The notes below the pieces were generated by a model, which worked only from the letters and a program-made list of their open reading frames with translations, was not told the DNA's origin and made no database searches. From contig CAJNDT010000001.1 in assembly GCA_905221615.1 (NCBI GenBank), positions 1,138,653 through 1,202,652 of the forward strand: DNA of 64,000 bases, read 5' to 3'. This document shows, one piece after another, positions 33,431 through 44,582 of this stretch (position 1 is the stretch's first letter; the number at the start of each line of letters is the position of its first letter). Both the position numbers and the translations under genes were made by a program. The DNA is from Symbiodinium sp. CCMP2592 (Eukaryota; Sar; Dinophyceae; Suessiales; Symbiodiniaceae).

Positions 33431-33986
33431 TGTACTTGAATCTTACTAAATACTGACACACACCTGCACTTGTGTAACAAGCCCCAGTTCACAACACATT
33501 GAATTCTTAAGAAATCAACCCAAAGACTCACGATGACATGTCAGCAGCCACATCATTTCACTCGAACTTGAGACAGGAAACTATCGCAGATGGCACTGAA
33601 CTGACAACCACATGGAATGATTAACACAGGCCACCGATGCCTGCAACTGGAGGTCGAGACGCCAGCCAGGTCATTGCCACCTGCACGACAGCAGCATACG
33701 AACTGAGACAATACCGACAAACACATCTGATCACGGAGTGACTGAAGCTCTCTACATTTTCATTGCACAGCTGCACCAGCTCGGATCACTCAGATCCTTC
33801 CACGAGGCGGCGAGGATTTTCCTCGGCACCTCGTGGAGGGAACGGACGGGGTCCAGGGCTCAACCCAGTCCCAACATTGGAAGGCAGAATACCAACAAGA
33901 CAGAATGTCGAAAGATGAAGCAAGCTCATTTAACTCTAGAGAATTATGGCACTCTGCCTTATTGGCACTCTGCCTTCAGCTACAAT
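33431..33986. other. Intergenic segment (copy B of 18658-19213)
   Basis: No gene seen. Two motif copies lie near 33947 and 33964. Confidence 0.5.
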
Positions 33987-35144
33987 TCATGTTGGGACAT
34001 CCCTCATCATATAAAAGGCCACAGCCTTGCCGAACTCCGGGGTGTACTCCTCTGACACCTGAAGATCTTCAGGACGACCGGTGAACTTCTCACCATCTCG
34101 ATCAACGCAACCAGCACTTCCTCTGACATGGGAAGGATAGCTGCGCCGCATACCATTGATGTGCTGACAGTTGCTCCACAGTTGAAGCGGTTTCAGGATG
34201 TGCTGGCCGAAGGCACCACCATAGGTTTTGACCTTCATAGCCTGGATCATTCCCATGACACGATCGACGAGTGGAATGTCGAACAGCATGCTGGAGCAAG
34301 GCTGCTCGATCACAAACCGGTTGTCATTCAAAGCCGCGAGCAAAGTCAACAGCAGCGTCACATACATGAAACGATTGCCTTCTTGTCATGCCAGCGATCG
34401 CTCAGGTTCTCCCATCCAGTCATTGGCAATGGACCTTCCAGTACTGTATTTACAGAGTTGGACGAAGGAAGAGCATGGAGTTCCAATCCACAACAGGCCG
34501 TGTTTGTGTGTTTGACACACAGCATTGACAGCCAGGCGAAGTCCTCTCACAGAAAGAATATCATGATCTGTGCCGTACCTGATGTCCAAGGCTAGCCCCT
34601 GCCATCCAGCACGGAGCATCTCCCGACTGAGGTTGCCCTGCCCTGCAAAGATCTCCAGGAAGTGGAACCTGGCACTCTGCCTTATGTTCCGCTTCCAATG
34701 ACAAAAGTTGATGGGGAATCTCATCTGTTTCTTCCATGGCCACGAAGTCATGATGGGAAAAGTTTCTGATAACATTTGTTGCCAGATTGATATCATCCAG
34801 GAAAACCCACTGGCTTCAAGAATCACATCATCGTTGCACTCAGGCAGAACTTCATAAGGACCTTCATTATGGAACTCCAGAAGCGACGGGTCAACTTCGC
34901 AAAGGCGCAGAACATCCTGTCCTCTCGAAATGGCCAAGACTCTCTTCTCCAGTGCGATGTTTGCATCAAACTGCCGCCGAATGTCTGCTAACAGTCTTCT
35001 TCTTGTTTCAGCCGGGTCATCTGCTGCTGCAGACATGGCACTCAGAATTGCACTCTGCATGGCACTCTGTCCTATCCGCAAGAAAGTGTAACACCTTAAC
35101 CTCAAGGGTGTTCGAATTAACAACGTAATTGTGAACCAGCACAT
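33987..35144 (-). pseudogene. C5-methyltransferase-like gene, copy B, premature stop
   Basis: Same as 19214-20371 but with TGA at 34386-34388 where copy A has TGC (Cys253). The stop falls after the GTPCSS motif and before IEQPCSS. The remainder of the frame is otherwise open to its normal end, so the lesion is recent or an error. Confidence 0.7.
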
Positions 35145-35443
35145 TCAGCAGTTGACACACTTGTGAGTCGATTGATCCATCACGACACAAGGATGAGACA
35201 GACATGATGCAATCACTCGTTGAAATTCACATGTGGCATAGTTGTTGCAGACCATGACTTCATGCTCAAGCAATCAAATACAGCACTGCCAGACCCTCAC
35301 TCGATTCTCGGTTTTCTGGTACCGCACACAGCAGTCCATCCATCGTCCTCGACGATTCCGAGGCCACCGAGGTGGCAGACACAAGCATTCTTGGCACTCT
35401 GCCTTCTGTAAAGTTTCCAAGCTGTCATTGAAAGACATCAACC

Positions 35444-36454
35444 TTAGGGCCACCAGAAATCTTCAGGTGGCTCACAGTCGGAGGGTGGTTCTGAGGAGAT
35501 ATACCCCGATCGACGACCACGCATGCGAAATCCTCTGCCTTCACCTGCAGAATCATACTGATTTGAGTCTGGGGACGACTGAGCTTCGTCCAGTGCGTCC
35601 ATCTCCTCATTGTCTGACTCCTCACCTTCCTCCACATCTGAGGGGGCTCCATCATCCGCTGAGCCGCGCTGACTCCAGTACGGGTCTTCTTCTGAGATGT
35701 GCCCATAATCAATACCCAAACGACCCCGCCCTCCAAGCTCACCAAGACGAACATCTCGAACACCTTCCTCAATCACATCTGAGTCTGAGGCGTGAATCTC
35801 ACCTTCGGCACGAGCTGGCCCATTCAACCAGGCATCCGGGCGAGATTCCAAACGAAAAAACATTTGACCACGAACTCCACTTTCGAACTCATCTGGCACT
35901 CTGCCTTCCGGCACTCTGCCTTCTGGCACTCTGCCTTCATTAGCTCCACTGTTGGCATTATTGTTAGGGCCAGGATAGCCATTTTCAGGCATCGGCCTTG
36001 GCGGCACTATTGGTGGCGGCGGGTTGTCTGGAGCATTGAAACACATGGCACAAATTCGCCGTCCCAACTGCCGACGTTGCATCTCTTCAGGGGTCAAGTT
36101 CTCAAGGGTGACCAGAACAATGCTGCCCTCCCTAACAGTAACCACATCCGGCTCGAAGTTGATCATGATCGGGGTCTCCATAATGTCCAACGCTTCTGCC
36201 ACAGCTTGGGCAATCTCAAACTCATGTCGCGCAGGGGCGGTAGGTCTTGGGCCAGGTGGGTAAGGTGGCCGATTCACAGGCGTTGGTGGCGGCGGACCCA
36301 TTTGTGGCCCTGGCACTCTGCCTTCCGCCCCACCACCTTCTTCACCAATGCCATTCACACCGGTTGGCGGCACTCTACGAGGCCGTCGCTTCGGAGTCCT
36401 CACCCCGCCGAGCCTCCCCGCTGCTGCCGGTTTGGCCTTCGGTTTCGGTGCCAT
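35444..36454 (-). CDS. Pro-rich/acidic protein with triple EGRVP (copy B)
   Basis: Copy of 20671-21681, intact, with the same ATG (MAPKPKAKP). Differences are scattered substitutions, for example Leu for Ile near residue 15 and Asn for Thr before the EGRVP triplet. The repeat triplet and the FWWP end are kept. Confidence 0.6.
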   Translation of the reverse strand: MAPKPKAKPAAAGRLGGVRTPKRRPRRVPPTGVNGIGEEGGGAEGRVPGPQMGPPPPTPVNRPPYPPGPRPTAPARHEFEIAQAVAEALDIMETPIMINFEPDVVTVREGSIVLVTLENLTPEEMQRRQLGRRICAMCFNAPDNPPPPIVPPRPMPENGYPGPNNNANSGANEGRVPEGRVPEGRVPDEFESGVRGQMFFRLESRPDAWLNGPARAEGEIHASDSDVIEEGVRDVRLGELGGRGRLGIDYGHISEEDPYWSQRGSADDGAPSDVEEGEESDNEEMDALDEAQSSPDSNQYDSAGEGRGFRMRGRRSGYISSEPPSDCEPPEDFWWP

Positions 36455-37960
36455 GGTGCTTAACTTTAAATATCTTTGATCCAACAAGCTGCAAGCAACT
36501 ATATGTGTTGGATAGTACGAACAGGTACTAGAAGTTGATTGTCATGTCCGTTTCAACACCACATGCAATAGGTTCCACTGGACGACACAAGCATTTATGC
36601 ACATGATCATTAGATTAACACATATTTGAAGACAGAGTGCTATTAATAGATGATGTAGTTTAATTTTCGAAAGCAGTATGCCCAATAATAAGTGTATGCA
36701 TATAATCCATACATATATCTATATGTATGTATGTATGTTATACATATACCTAGGTCTATGTGTAAACTTACCACACACAGTAAAGGTTTAGGGTTTAAAA
36801 GAGCTTCAGGGTTTTAGGTTTTAAGGAGGTCCATGGTTTAAAGGTACTTCAAGGCAGAGTGCCACCTAGTTTATGCTTAATCATAAGATGTGTTACTACT
36901 CGTAGGGATTTGGTTGGGTTAGCTGGACTGTGCCGATTCAATGGGATTCGATATTGTATAACTAGCTCCAAAGATTCAATAAGCTCCAACAAGACTTTTG
37001 GGAGGGGATGCTACATGTGTGCAATTGTCTGGTACAGGGTCGGTGTGCCTTCAAAACGTGATGGCCCGAACACTAAGATTCAATAAGATTTTTTCGGGTA
37101 GTCCACAATCCTGCAAATGTCTTCTAAGATTCAATAAGATTTTTTGGGCGAGCTGGAGGCTGTGTCCCTTGTAAAACCGATGAGATTCAATAAGATTCAA
37201 TAAGATTCAATAAGATTCAATAAGATTCAATAAGATTCAATAAGATTCAATAAGATTCAATAAGATTCAATAAGATTTTTTCGGGGTAGGCCACAATTGT
37301 ACAATTGTCTTCTAAGATTCAATAAGATTCAATAAGATTTTTTGGGGCGATCTGGAGTCGTGTCCCTTTTAAAAATGATGGACCAATAAGATTCAATAAG
37401 ATTCAATAAGATTCAATAAGATTCAATAAGATTCAATAAGATTCAATAAGAGTCAATAAGATTTTTCCGGGGCATGCCACAAGTGTCACAAATGTCTTCT
37501 AAGATTTTGCAGGGCCTGTGGGGCGGTATGGGGATGGTGTCCCTTCAAAGGCCATATGTGTTTTTAAACACGGATGCACCCCATTGCAGACTTCCGTGGT
37601 CCTTTGTTGGGTCCCTCCCAACTGGTGTTCTAGGACAGGTTGGATCCTGCCTTTGGCGCGGATTTGTCCACAAGCATCTGCAGTATCCTTGTGAAATCGA
37701 CAGACCGCCTGGGATTACAAAGAGACATACATTCCTGATGGCATAATGCAACAAAAGGCAACACAATCATGTCAATACATAATGATCATGGAACACATGT
37801 TACAACCCATGGCACTCCGCCTTCAGAAACATGTCTGTGACAATGGCATTGCCACACCTCCAAAATTAATAAGACTCGAGGCCACATCACCGACAACACA
37901 TACACATGAGCCAGTTATTGTGGCACTCTGCCTTGTTACCGAGCCACCTTGTCGACGCAA
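36455..37960. other. Intergenic region (copy B of 21682-23156)
   Basis: Holds the reversed 13-bp motif near 36854, the TATGTATG stretch and the 10-bp arrays. No gene seen. Confidence 0.7.
37182..37461. repeat. Tandem 10-bp repeat GATTCAATAA (copy B)
   Basis: Copy of 22405-22660 with more units, making this interval 31 bases longer. One unit has become GAGTCAATAA. Confidence 0.95.
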
Positions 37961-39561
37961 TCAGTCCACCATTGGGTCGTTGACCTCAGGAGCTTCCTCT
38001 TCACGAGTGCGGTCGTCAACGAGTTGAGCTTGTATTTCCTGAACGATTGCGTCCACATCATTAGCATCATCTTCGACAGAAACAGGGGCATTGCTTCCCG
38101 TGGACCCCCTCGGACCCAAAAAGAACCTTGCCATAGAGGCTGAGCTCGCACACTTGAGAGGGCAAGCGGTGGCCTTGTTCCGCCCGGTCGACTCACAGTA
38201 TCGATTGATACATTCGCTGTGAAAGAGGTGGCCACACGATAGCGCTTCCAATGCATGCATTCCAGGGAAGCAACAGAAAAAGACACGTCATGTGAGAGGT
38301 ACTGTTCTGAGGATTAGTGGAATGTACAAACAGGACAGGCACCACTATCAATGGTTCATTAACCAAAGGCAAACGAAACCAGCCTGCCTGGCCCGGGTGC
38401 ATCTCCGAATGGCAAATGACACAGAGGTCCTGGTTCCACCGGTTCGCAGGTCTGCTCGACTCAGTCGGAGCATCCTCCTCCTCCTCCTCCTCAAAGAAGG
38501 CACTGTCGTCGGCCTCGCGCTCGACCTCGGCCTCGACCTCGGCCCCGGCCTCGACCTCGGCCCCGGCCTCGGCCATGACCTCATCATCGACCTCGACTGC
38601 GACCTCGTCCTGCGACTCGGTGTTTGGTGCCGTCGCCCTGGCCTTGGACTTGGCCTTGGCTTTCGACTTGCCCTTGGCTTTTGCTTTGGCTTTCGACTTG
38701 GGTGTCGCAAAGGGCACAACGGCATTCACGTCAGCACCGGCTGTCGAGTCACTGTTCGTGGAGGTGTCTGGCTCTGGCAAATCAACTGTTTGAGGTGCAG
38801 TGGTCACTTCTGCAGGAGGCATGACGATCTCCTGATCGGGCCTGATCTCTGCCTCTGCCGGCGCTAGACCATCGTCATCCATGGCAGGAGCATTCCCATC
38901 AACTGGCACTCGGCCTTCCACAACCCTCGGCACTCTGTCTTGTTCACTTCCTGCAGCCTGGCTGCCTTCGGTTGCCTGGCTTGCATTGGAACCCGGAACG
39001 GCATGAGGGGAGGCAGGCGGCTGTTGAATCGGCACTCTGCCTTGTTCCCCAGCCGGGCTGCGACCCACAGCCTGGCTTGGATTGGAACTAGGAGCAGTCG
39101 TTGGCAAAGGACCAGAACGGACCACGTCTGGCACTCTGCCTTCCGACGGCGGAACTGGAGCAGCAGGATCTGAGACCGTGCGTCTCAGTGGACTGCCTTG
39201 CTCTCGCTCTACGCCTGGCATAGGTCGTGACATCCTCGGTCATCCATGTGGACTGCCATCCACACTCCAAGGCAACCCTGTCAACAGAATGCTCAGACAT
39301 ATTCACCCCCAGTCCCAGAACCGGTTTGGCTATGCGGTTCCAACTGCTGCTATCGCAGACGGATTGACGCCTATGGGCATTCTCACATCGCTGACCAAGC
39401 AAGCTGTATTTCATATCGACCCTGAGTTCACTGACCTTTGTGGTCGGCTTCAGATTGGTCAATATGAAGAGCAGTTGCAGCGCTGTTTGTTGTGGCAGGT
39501 CAGCCGTGACCGCAGCATCCCATGCACTATGAACTCGCTCGAGCAGAGCTTTCACCTTCAC
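37961..39561 (-). pseudogene. RING-finger protein gene, copy B, frameshifted
   Basis: Same gene as 23157-24780; the homologous GC-AG intron is 38387-38255. Near 39155-39180 a 50-base stretch of copy A is replaced by 24 unrelated bases, a net change of 26. This shifts the frame between the helical N-terminus and the Pro-rich region. The rest, from EGRVP through CVIC to CGHLFHSEC, is open and lacks the stop seen in copy A. A start at ATG 39233 could give a shorter RING protein. Confidence 0.65.
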
Positions 39562-39621
39562 CTCAGTCAGTAAGGCTTATCTAGGCTTTGTGGGGGGAGG
39601 GTTCAGGGATCATTGCTGACC

Positions 39622-40185
39622 TTAGGGATACTCTGTTGATTGACAAGCAGCCAGAGGGATCGAACGCAATGTCGTGGCGCTTCTCGGGATTGCATCTGCA
39701 TCGGTAGTGGACGTTGCCAGCCGATCAATCCCGATCGTTGCTGCTTGCCTTGCTCTGTTCTTCTTGGTTTCCTTACGAATCCTCCTCACTTCTTGGTCTT
39801 CTGATTCCGACGAGGAGGAGTCGTTGGCACTCTGCCTTGATTCACCCACAGCAGCCATCTGCTGCTGTTGCTGCATTTGCTGCATCTGCTGCATTTGCTG
39901 CATCTGTTGCTGCTGCTGCATCTGTTGCTGCTGTTGCAACATGAAAGGGTTCATCATGGCCAGTGGGTTGTTCATTCCCATTGCTGGGTTCATTGCCCCC
40001 GGCATTGGGAACATCATCTGATCACTCACACGAGCGCTCTTCCTCGACTTTCCCATTGCTCTCGGCGACTGTCTCTGGCACTCTGCCTGGAAGCACCACT
40101 GCAGCACTAAGGGACTCGATCTTGAACACACATATGTTGATTGCGGCCAGGTCAAGAAATTCTTGCGCATCCACTCACTAGTCAC
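39622..40185 (-). CDS. Gln/Met-repeat protein or exon (copy B)
   Basis: Identical in protein to 24841-25404 as far as I can see, including the poly-Gln/Met tract. The perfect retention of a simple repeat suggests very recent duplication or an assembly duplicate. Confidence 0.5.
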   Translation of the reverse strand: MTSEWMRKNFLTWPQSTYVCSRSSPLVLQWCFQAECQRQSPRAMGKSRKSARVSDQMMFPMPGAMNPAMGMNNPLAMMNPFMLQQQQQMQQQQQMQQMQQMQQMQQQQQMAAVGESRQSANDSSSSESEDQEVRRIRKETKKNRARQAATIGIDRLATSTTDADAIPRSATTLRSIPLAACQSTEYP

Positions 40186-40218
40186 TAGAGTCCGTACACA
40201 CTACGTGGCATGGTCCCA

Positions 40219-40320
40219 TCAACGGCCAGATAGCAAGCGTTTCAGCTTCCACAACTCACAATCACTTGCATCATGCATTCCAGCCTTGCCATAGTAGCCA
40301 ACCACCTTGGACGCCAGCAC
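40219..40320 (-). CDS. Orphan C-terminal exon, 33 residues (copy B)
   Basis: Copy of 25438-25539: opens after CTTTCAG and ends with TGA. Confidence 0.45.
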   Translation of the reverse strand: MLASKVVGYYGKAGMHDASDCELWKLKRLLSGR

Positions 40321-40766
40321 CTGAAAGGTTTTATGGGGCTGTCACAGGAAACCAAGGTTGAACCAATCAATTCACAGGCACAGTAATTAATCCATCGAGT
40401 TACTGCCGACATGACTGTATGCATAGGCATCGTCTTTGTTTTCCAAAACGGCAAGCTGAAATGTGCCAGATCAGACGGACCGCAAAAGTGACAACATTCA
40501 AACGCCCCAAGAAATGCGATTTCACATTGGCACTCTGCCTTTCCGGCACTCTGCCTAGTGACAGCGACACAAAAATGAATCTGAACAGGCCACACTGTTT
40601 GGTGGCACTCTGCCTTAGTCACACCGAGAACTCTCTGGCACTCTGCCTTGTGAAAGTCCCCAGTGCCCAAGGACGAATGGGATGAAGAAGAGGAGGTCCA
40701 CTAGATGGCTTTGTTTTGGCAACACAATTAATAAACCTACTCGTTCAGCTCAATCATTGACACTGA

Positions 40767-43700
40767 TCAATCCTGAAAGCCATCTGCAGTTACTCCCCAA
40801 TCAGGAACGAAGTTCGCAGTGGTCTGGTAAACATCCACATACTCTTCATCTTCCGATGGCGGGACATCATCACCCATCTGGCTCACCGCGTCTAGGTCTT
40901 CCCCCCTTGCCTTCTGTTCCAGCTTCTTCTGACAATACACAAGCATGGTGTAATTGTAAGCATCCCAAATCTTGCAGGACAAAGGCACAATCCAGCTCTG
41001 CAGGTCTTTGGGCTTGAATTTTTCCTTTGAGATGACATCTTCCGTCGTATAAACCTCAACGAGTGTCTTGGAGGCCTCAAACCAGTGCCAGTATGTCAGA
41101 TGTTTTCCCTTGACTTTATCACGGCCATGTTTTGGCGGAGTGACATTGAACATGCACTGGAGAATCTGCTCAATGACCGCCACCCCAGTTTCCCTCTGAA
41201 GCCACAGGTGCCAGTCCCCAGGCTCAGAATTGTTTGGAATCTCCTTCACGTTCTGGTCACACAACAGATCCCAGACAACCGCAGTTTTCGAGCCCTTCGA
41301 CCGAAAGTGATTCCACGCCATGTCCTTTCTATCCACTGGCACGTTATTCTTCTCGCATTCTCGGACTGTGATCTCATGGACAGCCATGAGCAGCTGGGTC
41401 ATGACAGTCGTAGTCTTGCTGTTGAACTTCCGATCGTTGTGCTGGGGGTTGAACGGCTGATCTTGTGGCACCGGTCTCGCCATACGTGCCCGATTGGCGA
41501 GGCGGCCCACCTTCGAAGTCGTCACCGCCCTGTGACTGCATGGCAGCATTCCCCGCAACGCTCTGAGAGTTTTCTCCTCCTCAGTCTCTGGCTGCAAAAG
41601 CTCGGCTGGAACCTTGATCTTGTTTTGACCCCTTGGCACTCTGCCTTGGGGGTCCGTAATTCCGAGGTCCTCCTCCGCTTCCAAGAAAGGCTTCACCTCT
41701 CCAGGCACTGGCGCAGTCGCACTCTTGGGGTTTGCGGCAGCCTTCGGGCTCGGGTCCACATTCATAGCCTCCAGCTCGTTCATGACCTTGGCGACGACGG
41801 CATCGTGCTCGCTCTCAGTCACCCGGGTCTCCGGTACAGAAGGCATCGGCTCATCTTGCTCCTCTCGGAGATGGTCCCCTAGTACCATTGTTGCTTGGCT
41901 GTCACCCTCATCCTCGTCCAAGCGATCCGGGTCGGGCTCCGCCTCCATCTCAAGCGGCGGTTGCTCATCCTGCACCATAACCTCGACAAATTCCATTTCA
42001 TCGTCCGACGGATCTTGCACAGGCTCCTCCTCTTCCACCACAACATCAACCAAAGTGTCCTCCTCCTCGGCTTCCACCTCCTCCTTGGGGTCCAACCATA
42101 TTCCTCCCTTCTCCGTCTTCATATGCCGCAAAAAAGCAGGATGAGCTTCGCCTGGACGGCCCTTTCCAACAAGGTGAGTAGGGATATTGGGACGGCCCTT
42201 TCCAACAAGTGGCACTAGGGCTGGACGGCCCTTTCCAACAAGGTCAGTAGGGATATTGTCCTCCACTGGCACTCTGCCTTTGTGGCCCTTTCCGGCAGGC
42301 TTGCCCTTTTGGGCGAAGTAAGCTGCTTTCCCGATCGGGACGGCGTCGCCCTTGCTTTTCAAGCCCTGGGCCTTTGCCACCCAGGCCGGCTCAGCGCGTC
42401 GGCCCTGCGGAACGAAATTGGAGCCTCTTGCCGTATCGTCAGCATACTCGGCAAGTTCCTTGGCGAAATCCTGCTCGTCCATCCTTTGCTTTTCCGTCAT
42501 TTCAGCAGGAGCACTTGCCGACATAAACTGTGGCTTGGAACCAACAGGCACAGGCTGTCCGTCGCCGAATTTCCTTTTGGCAGGAGGCTGCTTTGCCGGC
42601 GGGGGACCCATCGGCTCTGGCACTCTGCCTTGCTTTGCCGGCGGGGGACCCATCGGCTCTGGCACTCTTGGCGGGGGATTCGGCTCGGGATCTGGCACTC
42701 TGCCTTGCTTTGCCGGCGGGGGACCCATCGGCTCTGGCACTCTGCCTTGCTTTGCCGGCGGGGGACCCATCGGCTCTGGCACTCTTGGCCGGGAATTCGG
42801 CTCGGGATTCGGCTCATCGTCATGCCAGGCATCGTATTCGTCCTGGATGACGGGCATTCTGGCCGTTCTGCCCCAGCGATGTTGCTGCTGCTGGTGGCCA
42901 GGAGGAGGATGAGCTGGTTGCACCGGGCCCCTGCCAGGAGGAGGATGATCTGGTTGCACCGGCCCCCTGCCAGGAGGAGGATGATCTGGTTGCACCCTGC
43001 CAGGAGGAAGTGGTTCCCACTCCTGCTGCCAAGGGTGATCAGGCAGAGGCCCAGCATTTCGCAGCGGTCTTACTGGCACCTGCCACGGAGCAGGAGGCCT
43101 CGCCTTTTGCTGAGGCGGTTTATGCAAAGGCGGGCGGGCCCCCCTGGGAGGAGTCCCATCAGGATGATGTATTGCTTTGCCTTTGCCTGGCACTCTGCCT
43201 TCTACTGGCACTCCTCCTTTCATCCCTTTGGCTTTTGCAGTCGCAGATCCAGGGGGATCCCAGGGAGGTGTCGAATCCCAACACTGAGGTGTTGGCGGAG
43301 GATTCGGCGGCGCAAGTGCCTGCGGCTGCATTCTGCTCATTACTGCCCTTGTTGCCTCGACCCTCATTTGCTGGCATTGTTGCATCAAGTCCAGACCCTG
43401 CTGGAACTTTGCTTCCAGATTCTTGCACAACTTGTACAGATCGGACACCATTTCACCAACTCTCCACTTATTCGGTCCATAGTCCGTTTTGAATTTTTCG
43501 CCAGCAGCAAGCATCTTCTTCCAGACCTGTGACGCGTACTCGGAGACGGTGGCGCTGTGGTTTGAGGGAATTTGCCACAAGCTCAGAAAGCAGTTGAGGT
43601 GACCCTTCATCTTTTTTGCGGGAACATCATTAATTGGTAGGCAACCGGAGCAGTCCACCAAGGCAAACGTCAAATTCTCCGCCCCCACTGGCACTCTGCC

Positions 43701-44582
43701 TTTGTGGTCCGGCACTCTGCCTCCCATGACAGTAATGTTATTCTCATGGAGGTCCCCCAGAAGACTCCCTTCCAGCCTAAGGGTATGCATTTGTAGCTTC
43801 AAGACAAACTTGAACAGCTTGAAGAGGATCAGCATGGTCTCTTTCTCTGGGAACTTGCTTGGGTCGGAAAACCTCTGGTTGAGGAAGGCTCCCACAGTCG
43901 TCCCGTTGCCTTTGGCTTCTGTGACGATCACCGATTTTCTCATCCGCGGTGCCACTACGCCCGAGGCATGGGTGACCAAGGTTTTCAAGTCGAAAGCGAG
44001 CGGGACAGGAAACGATTGCCAGTGGGTTGTGAACATTCGAGATTGCAGAAAATGCCAGTCAAATTGGTTTCCACACTCTTTTTCATCCTTTGCGAGTGGC
44101 CTGTGCAGCTTGACACAGAGGTGCACCTGATCTGTCCGATTATTGAAGTCCAGAGCATCTTCAGGAATAGAATCCACCAGTCTCAGGGCCTCTGCTGCGA
44201 CTTCCGAGGCTTTGAGGACTTCGGCACTCTGCCTTTCAGACCGAGGAATCCTGAGCTCGCGCAGAAGCTTCAGAATGTCGATGACCCACGGCTGTGGGAT
44301 CCTCGCAATCATTGAGTCCCGATTCATTCCATGACCGACGTATTTCCATTCACACTTGCACTGTTTGAATCCTTTCCCGCCTCTCACGCGGAATTGCAGG
44401 CGGACCTCACCGAAGGCTGTGACATAGTAGTCTAGAGGTTTTTTGATCGGCCAGGGATAATTCGGACCCATCTGCAAGGATCCATCCAGCTGTTGTTCGT
44501 AAAACTCACAGGTGATGTTGCCGGCTCGCACATTGGCCCAAAACGTCTGACCAAGCGGACTCGTATGCACAGGCGCTGTCAT
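40767..44582 (-). CDS. Kinase-like Pro-rich protein (copy B, intact)
   Basis: About 1,271 residues from ATG 44582 (MTAPVHTSPLG); the frame is open 22 codons further up but has no earlier ATG. Residues about 240-315 look like a protein-kinase-type core. VTEAKGNGTTVGAFL resembles a hinge, GDLHENNITV (276-285) matches the catalytic loop of APH/ABC1/RIO-type kinases (GDLHxxN), and VDCSG (309-313) replaces the DFG-type metal-binding motif. Two GRVP motifs fill the loop between these strands. A P-loop-like lysine is not obvious. The middle is Pro-rich with GRVPEPMGPPPAKQ repeats and KGRP repeats, followed by an acidic stretch. The last about 300 residues form a compact, Trp-rich helical domain of unknown family. 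Kinase activity is inference. Confidence 0.6.
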   Translation of the reverse strand: MTAPVHTSPLGQTFWANVRAGNITCEFYEQQLDGSLQMGPNYPWPIKKPLDYYVTAFGEVRLQFRVRGGKGFKQCKCEWKYVGHGMNRDSMIARIPQPWVIDILKLLRELRIPRSERQSAEVLKASEVAAEALRLVDSIPEDALDFNNRTDQVHLCVKLHRPLAKDEKECGNQFDWHFLQSRMFTTHWQSFPVPLAFDLKTLVTHASGVVAPRMRKSVIVTEAKGNGTTVGAFLNQRFSDPSKFPEKETMLILFKLFKFVLKLQMHTLRLEGSLLGDLHENNITVMGGRVPDHKGRVPVGAENLTFALVDCSGCLPINDVPAKKMKGHLNCFLSLWQIPSNHSATVSEYASQVWKKMLAAGEKFKTDYGPNKWRVGEMVSDLYKLCKNLEAKFQQGLDLMQQCQQMRVEATRAVMSRMQPQALAPPNPPPTPQCWDSTPPWDPPGSATAKAKGMKGGVPVEGRVPGKGKAIHHPDGTPPRGARPPLHKPPQQKARPPAPWQVPVRPLRNAGPLPDHPWQQEWEPLPPGRVQPDHPPPGRGPVQPDHPPPGRGPVQPAHPPPGHQQQQHRWGRTARMPVIQDEYDAWHDDEPNPEPNSRPRVPEPMGPPPAKQGRVPEPMGPPPAKQGRVPDPEPNPPPRVPEPMGPPPAKQGRVPEPMGPPPAKQPPAKRKFGDGQPVPVGSKPQFMSASAPAEMTEKQRMDEQDFAKELAEYADDTARGSNFVPQGRRAEPAWVAKAQGLKSKGDAVPIGKAAYFAQKGKPAGKGHKGRVPVEDNIPTDLVGKGRPALVPLVGKGRPNIPTHLVGKGRPGEAHPAFLRHMKTEKGGIWLDPKEEVEAEEEDTLVDVVVEEEEPVQDPSDDEMEFVEVMVQDEQPPLEMEAEPDPDRLDEDEGDSQATMVLGDHLREEQDEPMPSVPETRVTESEHDAVVAKVMNELEAMNVDPSPKAAANPKSATAPVPGEVKPFLEAEEDLGITDPQGRVPRGQNKIKVPAELLQPETEEEKTLRALRGMLPCSHRAVTTSKVGRLANRARMARPVPQDQPFNPQHNDRKFNSKTTTVMTQLLMAVHEITVRECEKNNVPVDRKDMAWNHFRSKGSKTAVVWDLLCDQNVKEIPNNSEPGDWHLWLQRETGVAVIEQILQCMFNVTPPKHGRDKVKGKHLTYWHWFEASKTLVEVYTTEDVISKEKFKPKDLQSWIVPLSCKIWDAYNYTMLVYCQKKLEQKARGEDLDAVSQMGDDVPPSEDEEYVDVYQTTANFVPDWGVTADGFQD

